DNA of 64,000 bases from Clostridiales bacterium (GTDB lineage: Bacteria > Bacillota > Clostridia > Christensenellales > Borkfalkiaceae). A model generated the notes under the pieces. It saw only the letters and a program-made list of their open reading frames with translations, did not search any database and had not been told where the DNA came from. Shown here piece by piece: positions 32,301 to 41,395 of this stretch (positions are counted from its first letter, which is position 1; each line of letters opens with the position of its first letter). The stretch covers positions 62,001 to 126,000 of the forward strand of contig SVHN01000001.1 in the NCBI GenBank assembly GCA_015055805.1. Direction: 5' to 3'. Both the position numbers and the translations under genes were made by a program.

Positions 32301-33797
32301 ATGGAAAGAAGTTGTGGAGTTTTAATGCCGATATTTTCCTTGCCGAGTAAGTACGGTATGGGAAGTTTTGGCAGGGAGAGTTACGAATTCGTTGATTTTT
32401 TAAAAGCGTCTGGCCAAAAGATTTGGCAGATACTACCCTTAGTTCAAACGGGGTACGGCAATTCGCCTTATTCGTCGGTTGCGTCCGAATCTTTTAACCC
32501 TTACTTTATAAGTCTTGACCTGCTTAAAGAACAGGGCTTGCTCACCGCAACCGAATTAAAGTTCGCGATGTCAAATTCTGAAACTATTGATTACGGCGAA
32601 CTCTACGCCGTAAGATATCCGCTACTCAGAAAAGCCTTTTCTAGGTTTGACAAAACAAACAAGGCCTTTTTATCGTTCATTAGAAAAAAGGCCGCCCTTG
32701 ATTACGCGCTTTTTATGGCTATAAAATACGCGTCTGGTCAAAAAGATTTTTACGAGTGGGATGAACCGCTCAAAACGCGTGACCCAAAAGCCCTTAAAAA
32801 ATTTGAAACCGACTATAAAGACGAAGTCTTGTTTTGGCAATTCGTGCAATTTGAAGGGGGCAGGGAGTGGAAAACGTTAAAAAAATACGCAAACAAGAAC
32901 GGCATCAAAATAATGGGCGATATGCCGCTTTACGTCGCACTAGATAGCGTTGACGTGTGGTGTAATCCTAGTTTGTTTAAGCTTGATCAAGACTTTATGC
33001 CGACAAAAGTAGCAGGCGTACCACCAGATTATTTTTGCGAAGACGGTCAGCTTTGGGGCAACCCTGTATACGACTATGACGAACACGTTAAAGACGACTT
33101 TTCTTGGTGGACTAACCGCGTTAAAAAGGCACTTAGCGTGTACGATTACGTGCGTATTGACCATTTCCGCGCAATTGACAGGTATTACGAGATTGACCGT
33201 GGAATGCCCGACGCTAAAAGGGGAGAGTGGATAGACGTTCCGTCCAAAGAACTGATAGACCGCATAAACCAAACGGTTGGTGAAAATAGAATTATTGCAG
33301 AAGACTTAGGAATAATAGACGACGGGGTTCGGGAATTGCTAAAATATGCAGGATACCCGGGCATGAAGATACTCTCGTTTGCGTTTAACGGTGAGCCTGA
33401 AAACCTTTATCTTCCCGAAAGAATTGAAGAAAATTCGGTGTGCTATACGGGTACTCACGACAACGACACTTTGAAAGGTTTGGTTTACGGGGCAAGCGAC
33501 TGGGATAAAGGCAATCTTTATAGCGGAGTTGCTAATAGCCTTTCGCTTATGGGTATAAACAAATATCCAAAGACCGACCTAGAACTAATCGACGCTATAA
33601 TCGAACTTGGATACGCTTGTAAGGCGAATACCTTTATTATACCCATGCAGGACGTTTTAAGGCTTGGCACGGAATATAGGGTTAATCAACCGGCAACCGT
33701 AAGGGAACAGAACTGGGCGGTAAGATTAAAGAAAGAACATTTTAAAAAGTCGGTAGCAAACCGATTAAATAAACTTTCAAAAAAATACGATAGGTGA
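32301..33797 (+). CDS. malQ: 4-alpha-glucanotransferase
   Basis: 498 residues, GH77 family. MalQ moves alpha-1,4-glucan pieces between maltooligosaccharides in glycogen or maltose use. Signature: GVLMPIFSLPSKYGMGSFG, QILPLVQTGYGNSPYSS, GDMPLYVALDSVDVW, the nucleophile in VRIDHFRAID, the acid/base Glu in IIAEDLG, and YTGTHDNDT. No other glycogen gene lies next to it. The start ATG has an unusual leader. Confidence 0.96.
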   Translation: MERSCGVLMPIFSLPSKYGMGSFGRESYEFVDFLKASGQKIWQILPLVQTGYGNSPYSSVASESFNPYFISLDLLKEQGLLTATELKFAMSNSETIDYGELYAVRYPLLRKAFSRFDKTNKAFLSFIRKKAALDYALFMAIKYASGQKDFYEWDEPLKTRDPKALKKFETDYKDEVLFWQFVQFEGGREWKTLKKYANKNGIKIMGDMPLYVALDSVDVWCNPSLFKLDQDFMPTKVAGVPPDYFCEDGQLWGNPVYDYDEHVKDDFSWWTNRVKKALSVYDYVRIDHFRAIDRYYEIDRGMPDAKRGEWIDVPSKELIDRINQTVGENRIIAEDLGIIDDGVRELLKYAGYPGMKILSFAFNGEPENLYLPERIEENSVCYTGTHDNDTLKGLVYGASDWDKGNLYSGVANSLSLMGINKYPKTDLELIDAIIELGYACKANTFIIPMQDVLRLGTEYRVNQPATVREQNWAVRLKKEHFKKSVANRLNKLSKKYDR

Positions 33798-33800
33798 GCG

Positions 33801-34271
33801 ATGGAAAGGTCCAAAAAAATTAAAGTAATAGTGACGGCGGTGCTTTTAGGGCTTACGCTATCCTTTATTTGGATTAATTCCTGTCTAACGCAGGACGCGT
33901 CGGGTGAAGAAAGCGGAAATATTTATAATCTCTGCTTGCCGATTTTAAACTTTATTTTCGGCGAAGGTGTAATAACTCACGCTATTTTTAGAAAATTAGC
34001 GCATTTTTCCGAATTTTTCTTGCTCGGTTTAGAGATTAATTATCTGTATTTTTTAATTAACGGTGTAAAAAAGGAAAGACTTGCAGAAGTGATTTCCGCT
34101 GGGCTTTTCGTCGCTGTTATTGACGAAAGCATACAGATTTTATCTAAGCGTGGCCCAGCCGTAGTAGACGTGCTTATCGATTATTCGGGATATATATTAG
34201 CGACCGCAATTTTCTTCTGTGTTATATTTATTGCAAAATTAATTAAGGAACGTAAAACTAGTCAGAACTAG
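33801..34271 (+). CDS. VanZ-like membrane protein
   Basis: 156 residues with about four membrane segments. VanZ domain features: N-terminal WINSCLT, then FRKLAHFSEFFLLG, the conserved DESIQ and RGPAVVDVLIDYSG. VanZ proteins are linked to low-level teicoplanin resistance in a few species, but most members have unknown roles. It lies 3 bases after malQ and is probably co-transcribed. Confidence 0.85.
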   Translation: MERSKKIKVIVTAVLLGLTLSFIWINSCLTQDASGEESGNIYNLCLPILNFIFGEGVITHAIFRKLAHFSEFFLLGLEINYLYFLINGVKKERLAEVISAGLFVAVIDESIQILSKRGPAVVDVLIDYSGYILATAIFFCVIFIAKLIKERKTSQN

Positions 34272-34349
34272 TACAAAAAATTAAACGGTATAAAAAATTT
34301 TCAAAGGGTTATAATCTCGTAAAACTTTTATGTTAAAGGAGAAGAGATT

Positions 34350-35597
34350 ATGAACCCTTTTAAAGAATTACCAAAAGATAGCCGCATAGCGTATTCCAAC
34401 TGGAAATCTATTGCCGTACCGTCGTACGACAAGAACACCACGGGACCGTACACTAAAACGCGTGTTATTTTAATGAACGGCACGGAGTTTGAATCTAACT
34501 GGTTTTTGCATCACTTGAATAGACATTGTTTAAACAATGAAATCCGTCGGGCGGCAGCTGAAGTAAGACGTCAAGAACAGCAACAACAAAAACGAATAGC
34601 CGCTCTTAAACCTATTGACGAAACTATACTTGAAACGACCATAGGGTACGAGCAATTAGCAGTAGATTTAACTGCGGAAATGGCGAAAAAAGAACCTAAT
34701 CCTATTGTCAAAGCACAGCTTGATTTTGCACTTTTAGAAGACTTCGACCACCTTTACAGATACGCAAATCTATTAGATATGGAAGAAGGCGTACACACGG
34801 AAAGACTAGTCGGTGGCTATACTGAAATTACACCGGGTAGGCCAACTATTTCAGAACACCGCCACCCCAACGACGACGTAAGATTTTATATCAATTCTTG
34901 GCAAGATTCTTTAATAACTAGACTGCATACGGGAATTATTACCGCTGCAGAACAGCAGACAATGAATTACTATATGAACCTCGGTAGTTTTTATCACAGC
35001 GATTTAGGACGTAAACTTTATACGGAAATCGCAATGATAGAAGAACAACACGTTACGGGGTATGGATCTTTAATGGACCCTGCATGCACGCTTTTAGAGT
35101 GTTGGGTAATGCACGAATATACCGAGTGCTATCTATACTGGTCTTGTTATCAAGACGAAAGCGACGAGCGTATTAAAAAGATTTGGCTAATGCATTTTGA
35201 AGAAGAATTAAAGCATCTTAAAATCGCGTCGGAGATACTCTTAAAATACGAAGGCAGGGACTGGGAACAGTTGTTTGTAGGCGGTGCAGAATTTCCGTCG
35301 CTGTTAAAACTTAAAGAAAACAAAGAGTATATTAGGGAAGTAATGAAGTCGGTAAGGCAGACTGGGTATAAAGAAACAACCGTCAATATCAACGAACTGC
35401 CAGACGGATCGGAATTTTTCAAGTATCAAAAACAGGTCAATCCCACCGAATCGCAGGTCGCATCGCATTTAGTGATTGATAAATATATAAAGAAACACGG
35501 CGAAGATTACCGTTTTGAAAATAAACCTAATGTAGAAAAGACGTTAAGAGAAAGAGCGGTTGACAATATCGAATTAGGCAGAAAAAAGGGCGCGTAA
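34350..35597 (+). CDS. Large ferritin-like protein, function unknown
   Basis: 415 residues, not a family I can name. Residues about 95-300 are helical and carry metal-ligand-like patterns spaced as in ferritin-like diiron proteins: EDFDH (about 130-134), EEQH (231-234), HE (255-256) and EELKH (285-289), the last two helices separated by about 50 residues. The N-terminal 90 residues (MNPFKELPKDSRIAYSNWKS and on) and the charged C-terminal 100 residues are extra to a plain ferritin core. No signal peptide or membrane segment. It has its own RBS (AAAGGAG) and terminator. A redox or iron-related role is inference. Confidence 0.6.
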   Translation: MNPFKELPKDSRIAYSNWKSIAVPSYDKNTTGPYTKTRVILMNGTEFESNWFLHHLNRHCLNNEIRRAAAEVRRQEQQQQKRIAALKPIDETILETTIGYEQLAVDLTAEMAKKEPNPIVKAQLDFALLEDFDHLYRYANLLDMEEGVHTERLVGGYTEITPGRPTISEHRHPNDDVRFYINSWQDSLITRLHTGIITAAEQQTMNYYMNLGSFYHSDLGRKLYTEIAMIEEQHVTGYGSLMDPACTLLECWVMHEYTECYLYWSCYQDESDERIKKIWLMHFEEELKHLKIASEILLKYEGRDWEQLFVGGAEFPSLLKLKENKEYIREVMKSVRQTGYKETTVNINELPDGSEFFKYQKQVNPTESQVASHLVIDKYIKKHGEDYRFENKPNVEKTLRERAVDNIELGRKKGA

Positions 35598-35624
35598 AAC
35601 CCTAAGCAGAATAAAATGATTTTT

Positions 35625-35661
35625 AGAATAAGCGTAACGAAGGTTCGCTTATTCTTTTTTT
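35625..35661 (+). terminator. Intrinsic terminator after the ferritin-like gene
   Basis: A perfect 10-bp stem, AGAATAAGCG (35625-35634) with CGCTTATTCT (35646-35655), followed by a T run. Confidence 0.9.
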
Positions 35662-35705
35662 GATGATTTGCAACTACTTTGAAACCCTATTTTTCGAAAA
35701 TATTA

Positions 35706-35734
35706 TTGACATTACTCTATTTATACTGTATAAT
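35706..35734 (+). promoter_or_regulatory. Consensus sigma-A promoter of the polysaccharide locus
   Basis: TTGACA (35706-35711), 17-base spacer, TATAAT (35729-35734). A leader of about 100 bases follows before the first gene. With no clear terminator until 53.5 kb, it may drive the whole 17-kb locus. Confidence 0.9.
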
Positions 35735-35840
35735 ATTTAAAACGTATTATCGTGGAGTGGTGCGTTCACTAACAAAAGGTGTTCTATGCATAATTGCAGC
35801 CGCCTATTACTATGTTTTTTACTATCAAGAGGTGAAGTTT

Positions 35841-37058
35841 ATGAGTACTAAAAGGCATATAAAATTTTCGTGTCCAGACATGTCGGAAATGGAAGTAAAA
35901 GAAGTTTCACAAGCTTTGTGTTCGGGCTGGATTACAACGGGACCGAGAACAAAAAAACTCGAAGAACAACTGGCTGAGTGGCTGGGTACAAAAAAATGTG
36001 TTTGCCTTAATTCGCAGACGGCTTGCGCGGAAATGGCTCTTAGGGTTTTGGGCGTTGAGGAAGGTGACGAAGTTATAACTTCTGCTTACACCTATACCGC
36101 GTCGGCATCTATTATTGCTCACGTTGGAGCGAAAATGGTTTTCGTTGACGTCCAAAAAGACAGCACGGAAATGGATTACTTGGCTTTAGAAAATGCTATT
36201 ACCGAAAAGACAAAAGCCATTATACCCGTTGATATCGGTGGCGTTCCCTGCGATTACGATAAAATTTACGAAATAGTAGAAAGAAAAAAATCGTTATTTA
36301 GACCCAACGGTAATATTCAACAAGCACTCGGCAGAGTTGCGGTACTTGCTGATACCGCGCACTCACTAGGCGCAGAATATCATGGAAAGATGATCGGTAG
36401 TGTTGCTGATTTTTCGTCGTTTTCTTTTCACGCGGTTAAGAACTTCACTACGGCAGAAGGCGGCGCGCTCACTTGGAAAAGCATAGACGGCGTTAGTGAC
36501 GAAGAGATTTATAAACAAGTACAACTTTTGAGCTTGCATGGTCAAAGCAAATCCGCTCTTGAAAAAATGAGCCTTGGTGCTTGGGAATATGATGTCGTTG
36601 GAACTTATTATAAGTGCAACATGACAGATATTATGGCTGCAATAGGACTTATGCAGTTTAAGCGTTATCCTGAAATGCTTATAAGAAGAAAAGCAATTAT
36701 TGAGAAATTCGACGCGGCGTTTAAGCCGATGGGTATACAGGTGCTAGATCACTATACCGACGAATACGTATCGTCAGGGCATTTATATATCACTAGAATA
36801 CCGGGGATAAGTTTAGAAGAAAGAAACGAAATTATCGTTAAAATGGCAGAACAAGACATTGCTTGTAACGTTCACTATAAACCGTTGCCGATGCATACGG
36901 CGTATAAAAAGCTCGGTTTTGATATAAAAGATTATCCAAACGCTTACGATTACTTTGTAAACGAAATAACTTTGCCGCTACACACGTGTTTAAGCGACGA
37001 AGACGTGGATTATATCATAGAAAACTTCAAAAATATTGTTAGCGGATATTTGAAATAA
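35841..37058 (+). CDS. DegT/DnrJ/EryC1-family sugar aminotransferase
   Basis: 405 residues from the ATG at 35841, with GAGGTG 6 bases upstream; the open frame extends further up but lacks a good site there. PLP-dependent enzymes of this family put an amino group on 3- or 4-keto nucleotide sugars. SGWITTGPRTKKLEEQ, NSQTACAEMALRVLG, DTAHSLGAEYHGK and the PLP lysine in FSFHAVKNFTTAEGGALTW are all visible. First gene of the surface polysaccharide locus; followed at once by the initiating transferase, so it may help to make the first sugar. Confidence 0.88.
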   Translation: MSTKRHIKFSCPDMSEMEVKEVSQALCSGWITTGPRTKKLEEQLAEWLGTKKCVCLNSQTACAEMALRVLGVEEGDEVITSAYTYTASASIIAHVGAKMVFVDVQKDSTEMDYLALENAITEKTKAIIPVDIGGVPCDYDKIYEIVERKKSLFRPNGNIQQALGRVAVLADTAHSLGAEYHGKMIGSVADFSSFSFHAVKNFTTAEGGALTWKSIDGVSDEEIYKQVQLLSLHGQSKSALEKMSLGAWEYDVVGTYYKCNMTDIMAAIGLMQFKRYPEMLIRRKAIIEKFDAAFKPMGIQVLDHYTDEYVSSGHLYITRIPGISLEERNEIIVKMAEQDIACNVHYKPLPMHTAYKKLGFDIKDYPNAYDYFVNEITLPLHTCLSDEDVDYIIENFKNIVSGYLK

Positions 37059-37813
37059 TGCTTAGAAGATGGGAAAAACTTCCGCAAGAAATGCAGACGG
37101 AAGAAGTTCGTAAATATTACGACGTGTTAAAAAAGAAAAAATGCGGTTTGTTTTTTAAGCGTGTTTTCGATATCGTGGTATCGGCATTAATGCTTATAGT
37201 GCTGTCGCCAGTATTTTTGATTTTGGCAATCGCAATAAAGATTGATTCTAAAGGCCCTGTTTTCTACCGTCAAGTACGCGTAACTAAATATGGAAAGCAG
37301 TTTAGGATTTTTAAGTTTAGATCAATGATAAACAATGCGGACAAGATAGGCGCGCAAGTAACCGTAAATAACGACGCAAGAATTACTAAGGTCGGAAAGT
37401 TCATAAGAAAGTGTAGACTAGACGAAATCTGTCAGTTGATAGACGTTTTTAGGGGAACGATGACTTTTGTTGGAACAAGGCCAGAAGTTCCTAAATACGT
37501 GGACAAGTATACGCCCGAAATGATGGCAACGCTGTTACTTCCAGCAGGGGTGACGAGTTTGTCGAGTATACTTTATAAAGACGAGTCGAAATTACTTGAC
37601 GCGGCGGAAGACGTAGATGCAGTTTACGTGTCGGAAGTTTTGCCGAAAAAAATGCAGTACAATTTAGAGGCTCTTGAAAAGTTTGGATTTTGGAGCGACG
37701 TAAAAGTAATGTTTATGACGGTCTTTGCTGTGTTAGGAAAAGAATATAAGGATAACAGAGAAGAAAAACCAATGCACAGCGAAGAGCTCGTTAGCGAGGA
37801 AATAGTAGAATGA
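37058..37813 (+). CDS. Initiating phosphoglycosyl transferase (bacterial sugar transferase)
   Basis: 251 residues. These monotopic enzymes link a sugar phosphate from a nucleotide sugar to undecaprenyl phosphate, the first step of surface glycan synthesis. One membrane-inserting helix (about 35-58) follows KRVFDIVVSALML; the catalytic part has GPVFYRQVRVTKYGKQFRIFKFRSM, RKCRLDEICQLIDVFRGTMTFVGTRPEV. It overlaps both neighbours (1 and 4 bases). The short form is similar to PglC and WecP-like minimal enzymes. Confidence 0.9.
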   Translation: MLRRWEKLPQEMQTEEVRKYYDVLKKKKCGLFFKRVFDIVVSALMLIVLSPVFLILAIAIKIDSKGPVFYRQVRVTKYGKQFRIFKFRSMINNADKIGAQVTVNNDARITKVGKFIRKCRLDEICQLIDVFRGTMTFVGTRPEVPKYVDKYTPEMMATLLLPAGVTSLSSILYKDESKLLDAAEDVDAVYVSEVLPKKMQYNLEALEKFGFWSDVKVMFMTVFAVLGKEYKDNREEKPMHSEELVSEEIVE

Positions 37814-38562
37814 GCGAAAAATTAGTTTCTATAATTACACCTACATATAACTGTGCAAAATTTATTGCAAGGACGCTTGATTCCGTTAAGGCGCAAACTT
37901 ATCAAAATTGGGAAATGATCATTGTGGACGACCGTTCGCAAGATAATACCAAAGAAATCGTTGAAGAGTATATGAAAAACGATTCGCGTATTCAGTACCA
38001 CTTGCTTGACGAAAATTCCGGAGCAGCGGTTGCTAGAACTACGGCAATGAAACTAGCAAAGGGATCGTATATGGCGTTTTTAGATAGCGACGATATTTGG
38101 TTGCCCGATAAATTAGAACGTCAAATTAAATGGATGAACGATAACGGGTATGCTTTTTCGTGTACTGCATACGAGCAGATTGACGAAGAAGATAATTTGC
38201 TCAATCGTACTATTAAAACTATAAAGAAAACCAACTATAATAGGTTGCTGTTAGACTGTCCCGTCGGCAATTCCACCGTTGTATACGACGTTGAAAAGAT
38301 GGGGAAGTTTGAAGTCCCGAACATACGAAAGAGAAACGACGATGCGTTGTGGCTACAAATGCTTAAAAAAGAAAAGTATATTTGGGGAATGCCTGACGTG
38401 TTGATGCAATATCGTATTCGTAAAAATTCCATATCAAGCAATAAGCTTAAAGTTATAAAATATCATTGGATTTTGTATAGAGAGATAGAGCATTTAAGCG
38501 TTATTCGCTCAGCGTTTCACGTGTTTTGGTGGTGCGTAATTAAAGTATTGAGAATAAAGTAG
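37810..38562 (+). CDS. Glycosyltransferase family 2
   Basis: 250 residues, GT-A fold. Nucleotide-sugar binding VSIITPTYNCAKFIARTLDSV, the metal-binding DSDD (AFLDSDDIWLPDKL) and NDDALW further on mark a GT2 inverting transferase. Probably adds the second sugar to the lipid-linked unit. ATG overlaps the stop of the phosphoglycosyl transferase (ATGA). Confidence 0.9.
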   Translation: MSEKLVSIITPTYNCAKFIARTLDSVKAQTYQNWEMIIVDDRSQDNTKEIVEEYMKNDSRIQYHLLDENSGAAVARTTAMKLAKGSYMAFLDSDDIWLPDKLERQIKWMNDNGYAFSCTAYEQIDEEDNLLNRTIKTIKKTNYNRLLLDCPVGNSTVVYDVEKMGKFEVPNIRKRNDDALWLQMLKKEKYIWGMPDVLMQYRIRKNSISSNKLKVIKYHWILYREIEHLSVIRSAFHVFWWCVIKVLRIK

Positions 38563-38608
38563 ATTTTGTTGCAAAATTAAATGTTTAAACAGCTTGGAGA
38601 TTATAATA

Positions 38609-39757
38609 ATGAACACGTCGTTTTTGCATAGTGTAGCTAATAAAATCAACAAAAAACAAAACAGTATTTTTACATATCCCGTAGAAAAACAAAAAAAATA
38701 CGTAGAACACTTTCCAGAACCCAAAGATGGTGTGGAAAGAAGTTATTTTCAATATCGCTGTCAGGCAAAAATGCAAGGCGCGTTGTTACAAGCGTTGTTA
38801 AGTTTTTCGGCTCTGCCGCTATCTATATTTTACTTGTTAAAATTAGGGAAAAGTTCGGAAAAAGAAGAATCTTTCGACGCCGTATTTTTTAACGAAGGAA
38901 AGCCGTTTAATATTATTCCAGACGAACTGTTGGGAAAATACGATAAAATAAAAACAATATCGACAGTTCAAGGCTGTTTAAGTAAAGAAGATCGTCGGTT
39001 TTTAAGAAAGATATTCAAAAGATATCCGTTTTCTTGGTTGCTATGGTTAAAGTTGATACTTAAAATTTCGCAATATAGTCATGCTATTACAAAGTATTCG
39101 CCCAAGGCGGTAATAGCTTGTACCGAGTTTTCTTTTACCGCGTCGATATTAACTGAGTACTGTCATTTTCGTGGTGTTGAACTAGTCAACGTGATGCACG
39201 GTGAAAAATTGTATTATATGCGCGATTCGTTTGTAAAATTCGATGAATTTTACGTTTGGAATCAACAGTACGTTGATTTGCTTTGCTCTTTAAGAGCAGA
39301 TAAAGACCAGTTTAGAATTGCAGTTCCAAAATCACTTAGAATAAGTATAGACGATAGCGTAACCGTAAAATATGACTACACTTATTACCTAGGTGAAGAA
39401 ACTATTGAAGAACTTGGAAGAATATCGGAAAATCTTTCTAAACTTAAAGATGGTGGAAAAGAAGTGTCTATTAGACCACACCCTAGGTATTCTAACGTGG
39501 CGGAGATTAATAAGATTTTTGAGTTTGCAAACGTGGAAGATACTAAAACAGTTACGATAGAACAGTCGCTATTGCAAACGAAAAATGCAGTCTCGCTCTA
39601 TTCTACGGTTTTGATGCAAGCTTACAGTAGCGGTATTAACGTCGTAATTGACGATGTGGCTGCACCTCAAAAATTTTCAAAGCTTGAAGAACTGGGATAC
39701 GTTATGTTAAAAGTACCGCACCGCAAGATGTCGGAACTTGTGACGGAAACTGATTAA
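38609..39757 (+). CDS. Putative GT-B glycosyltransferase, capsule/sialyltransferase-like
   Basis: 382 residues from the ATG at 38609, with GGAG 9 bases upstream. Not firmly assigned. The central VELVNVMHGEKLYY, then VSIRPHPRYSN and the later NAVSLYSTVLMQAYSSG are the three conserved points of GT-B capsule enzymes of the polysialyltransferase/TagF-like type (HG, RxHP, S/T-rich). With a nonulosonic acid pathway in the same locus, it is the best candidate for the enzyme that transfers that sugar. This role is inferred. Confidence 0.55.
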   Translation: MNTSFLHSVANKINKKQNSIFTYPVEKQKKYVEHFPEPKDGVERSYFQYRCQAKMQGALLQALLSFSALPLSIFYLLKLGKSSEKEESFDAVFFNEGKPFNIIPDELLGKYDKIKTISTVQGCLSKEDRRFLRKIFKRYPFSWLLWLKLILKISQYSHAITKYSPKAVIACTEFSFTASILTEYCHFRGVELVNVMHGEKLYYMRDSFVKFDEFYVWNQQYVDLLCSLRADKDQFRIAVPKSLRISIDDSVTVKYDYTYYLGEETIEELGRISENLSKLKDGGKEVSIRPHPRYSNVAEINKIFEFANVEDTKTVTIEQSLLQTKNAVSLYSTVLMQAYSSGINVVIDDVAAPQKFSKLEELGYVMLKVPHRKMSELVTETD

Positions 39758-39779
39758 AAAAACGAATTAGGTGGATTTT

Positions 39780-41339
39780 GTGAAAAGGCAGAAAAGTTTA
39801 GTCGGGCAAGGATTGTTCCTTTCTTTTGTTGCAATAATGGCGTCAATCTTATCTTTTGCAAAAGAGGCAATTTTTGCTAATTATTTTGGCGTGTCGGAAA
39901 TAGCAGACGCGTACACGGTGGCTATTCAAGTGCCTGAAATTTTATTCGCTGTTGTTTGGGAGTCTATCAATGCGGTTGTGATTCCTTTATACACAGAAAA
40001 ACTTCACAATGAAGGAAAAAAAGGAGCAAATAGGTTTATATCTAATTTTTTCTCAATAGTGGGGTTGATCTGTATTTTATTCGTCGCTCTTGGCGAAATT
40101 TTCACCGCAGCCGTAGTTAAGGTAACGTCACCAGGGCTGTCAGATACTGCGCACGCACTTGCAGTAGATTTAATGAGATGGGTTTTACCTGTGCTTATTT
40201 TTGAAGGTGTTATTCGCGTTGCTACGGGTGTGTTAAACGTTCATAAACAATTTGTTGTGCCCAAGATATTGACTACCGTTAGAAACATAGGCGTTATAGT
40301 ATTTTTGGTAGCGTTTTCTAGCCGATTCGGGGTGTTTGCTGCGGCGTTTGGGTTCCTATGTGGAATCGCGATTGAATGTGTTCTATGCTATCTAACAATG
40401 CTTAAAAACGAACGGTTTTCGCTCTACGTTAATTTTAAGGACCCGTTCTTAATAAAGGCTGGGCGCATGGCTGTTCCGCTGATTATAGGCATAGGGATTA
40501 ACGAATTAAACCAAATTGCGGATAAAATAATAGCGTCTTTTTTGATTGCAGGAAGCATTTCTTCGTTGAACTATGCTTCAAAACTAAGTTCGATAATACA
40601 CGGACTATTGCTAAGCAACGTGATAACCATAATGTATCCTACGTTTTCTCGTCTTGCGGCAGAAGGCGATAGGGAAAAGCTTACGGAAACGTTTGTAAAA
40701 ACTGTACGTATTGCAATAATGTTATGTGTCCCGATTATATTTGGTGGTATTTTTTTAAGACAAGAAATCGTGTCGATAGCCTTTATGAGAGGCGCGTTTG
40801 ATCAAGCGTCGGTTGATCAGGTTTCGGTACTTTTTTCGTACTATTTAGCAACTACTTTTTTCGTTACCGTGAACAGTATCGGGGTAAAAGTGTTTACTTC
40901 ATGTTACGACACGAAAACGCCTGCTGTTATTTCGTCGATAGGCGTCGTTATTAATATAGCATTAAACATTGTTCTTGCTATTTATTTGGGCGTGGTGGGT
41001 TTGGTTATAGCAACTTTAATTTCCTCTGCTATCGTAACTATTGCTTGCTTAATCGTTGTTCACAAGAAGATTTATAAATATAAAATTACGCCCATCTTTT
41101 CAGCGTTAGGACAGAGCGTACTTTGCGGCGTTTTGATGATGGTTGTTTTAATTTTAATAAAAACTATCGTTTTTACAGGCGTAGACGTTTCGTCAGTCTT
41201 GATGAAAATTGTATATAGTCTAGTTGCCGTTGTATGCGGGGTCATAGTGTACGGCGTCTCACTCATTGTTTTTAGAGCAGAAGAGACTAACGCAATACGT
41301 TCGAGGATAGCAAGGATACTGCATAGAAAAAAACGGTGA
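39780..41339 (+). CDS. MurJ/MviN-like lipid flippase
   Basis: 519 residues from the GTG at 39780 (AGGTGG 5 bases upstream; a GTG at 39771 lies inside that site). About 13-14 membrane segments. FAKEAIFANYFGVSEIADAYTVAIQVPEIL is typical of MurJ-type MOP flippases, which move lipid-linked sugars across the membrane. In this locus it probably acts as the Wzx-type exporter of the repeat unit rather than as the peptidoglycan flippase, though it may serve both. The C-terminal 25 residues are basic and cytoplasmic. Confidence 0.85.
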   Translation: MKRQKSLVGQGLFLSFVAIMASILSFAKEAIFANYFGVSEIADAYTVAIQVPEILFAVVWESINAVVIPLYTEKLHNEGKKGANRFISNFFSIVGLICILFVALGEIFTAAVVKVTSPGLSDTAHALAVDLMRWVLPVLIFEGVIRVATGVLNVHKQFVVPKILTTVRNIGVIVFLVAFSSRFGVFAAAFGFLCGIAIECVLCYLTMLKNERFSLYVNFKDPFLIKAGRMAVPLIIGIGINELNQIADKIIASFLIAGSISSLNYASKLSSIIHGLLLSNVITIMYPTFSRLAAEGDREKLTETFVKTVRIAIMLCVPIIFGGIFLRQEIVSIAFMRGAFDQASVDQVSVLFSYYLATTFFVTVNSIGVKVFTSCYDTKTPAVISSIGVVINIALNIVLAIYLGVVGLVIATLISSAIVTIACLIVVHKKIYKYKITPIFSALGQSVLCGVLMMVVLILIKTIVFTGVDVSSVLMKIVYSLVAVVCGVIVYGVSLIVFRAEETNAIRSRIARILHRKKR

Positions 41340-41395
41340 TTTAAATACTAAAAAAGGAGGGCAAGAGTAAAAGGATATCCCTTTAAGTTATAAGC

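Noticed and set aside
35757..35840. N-terminal extension of the first aminotransferase with a hydrophobic leader
   Set aside because: The GTG codons at 35757 and 35760 lie too close to GGAG for initiation, and the ATG at 35841 has a well-placed GAGGTG and begins at the conserved family start.
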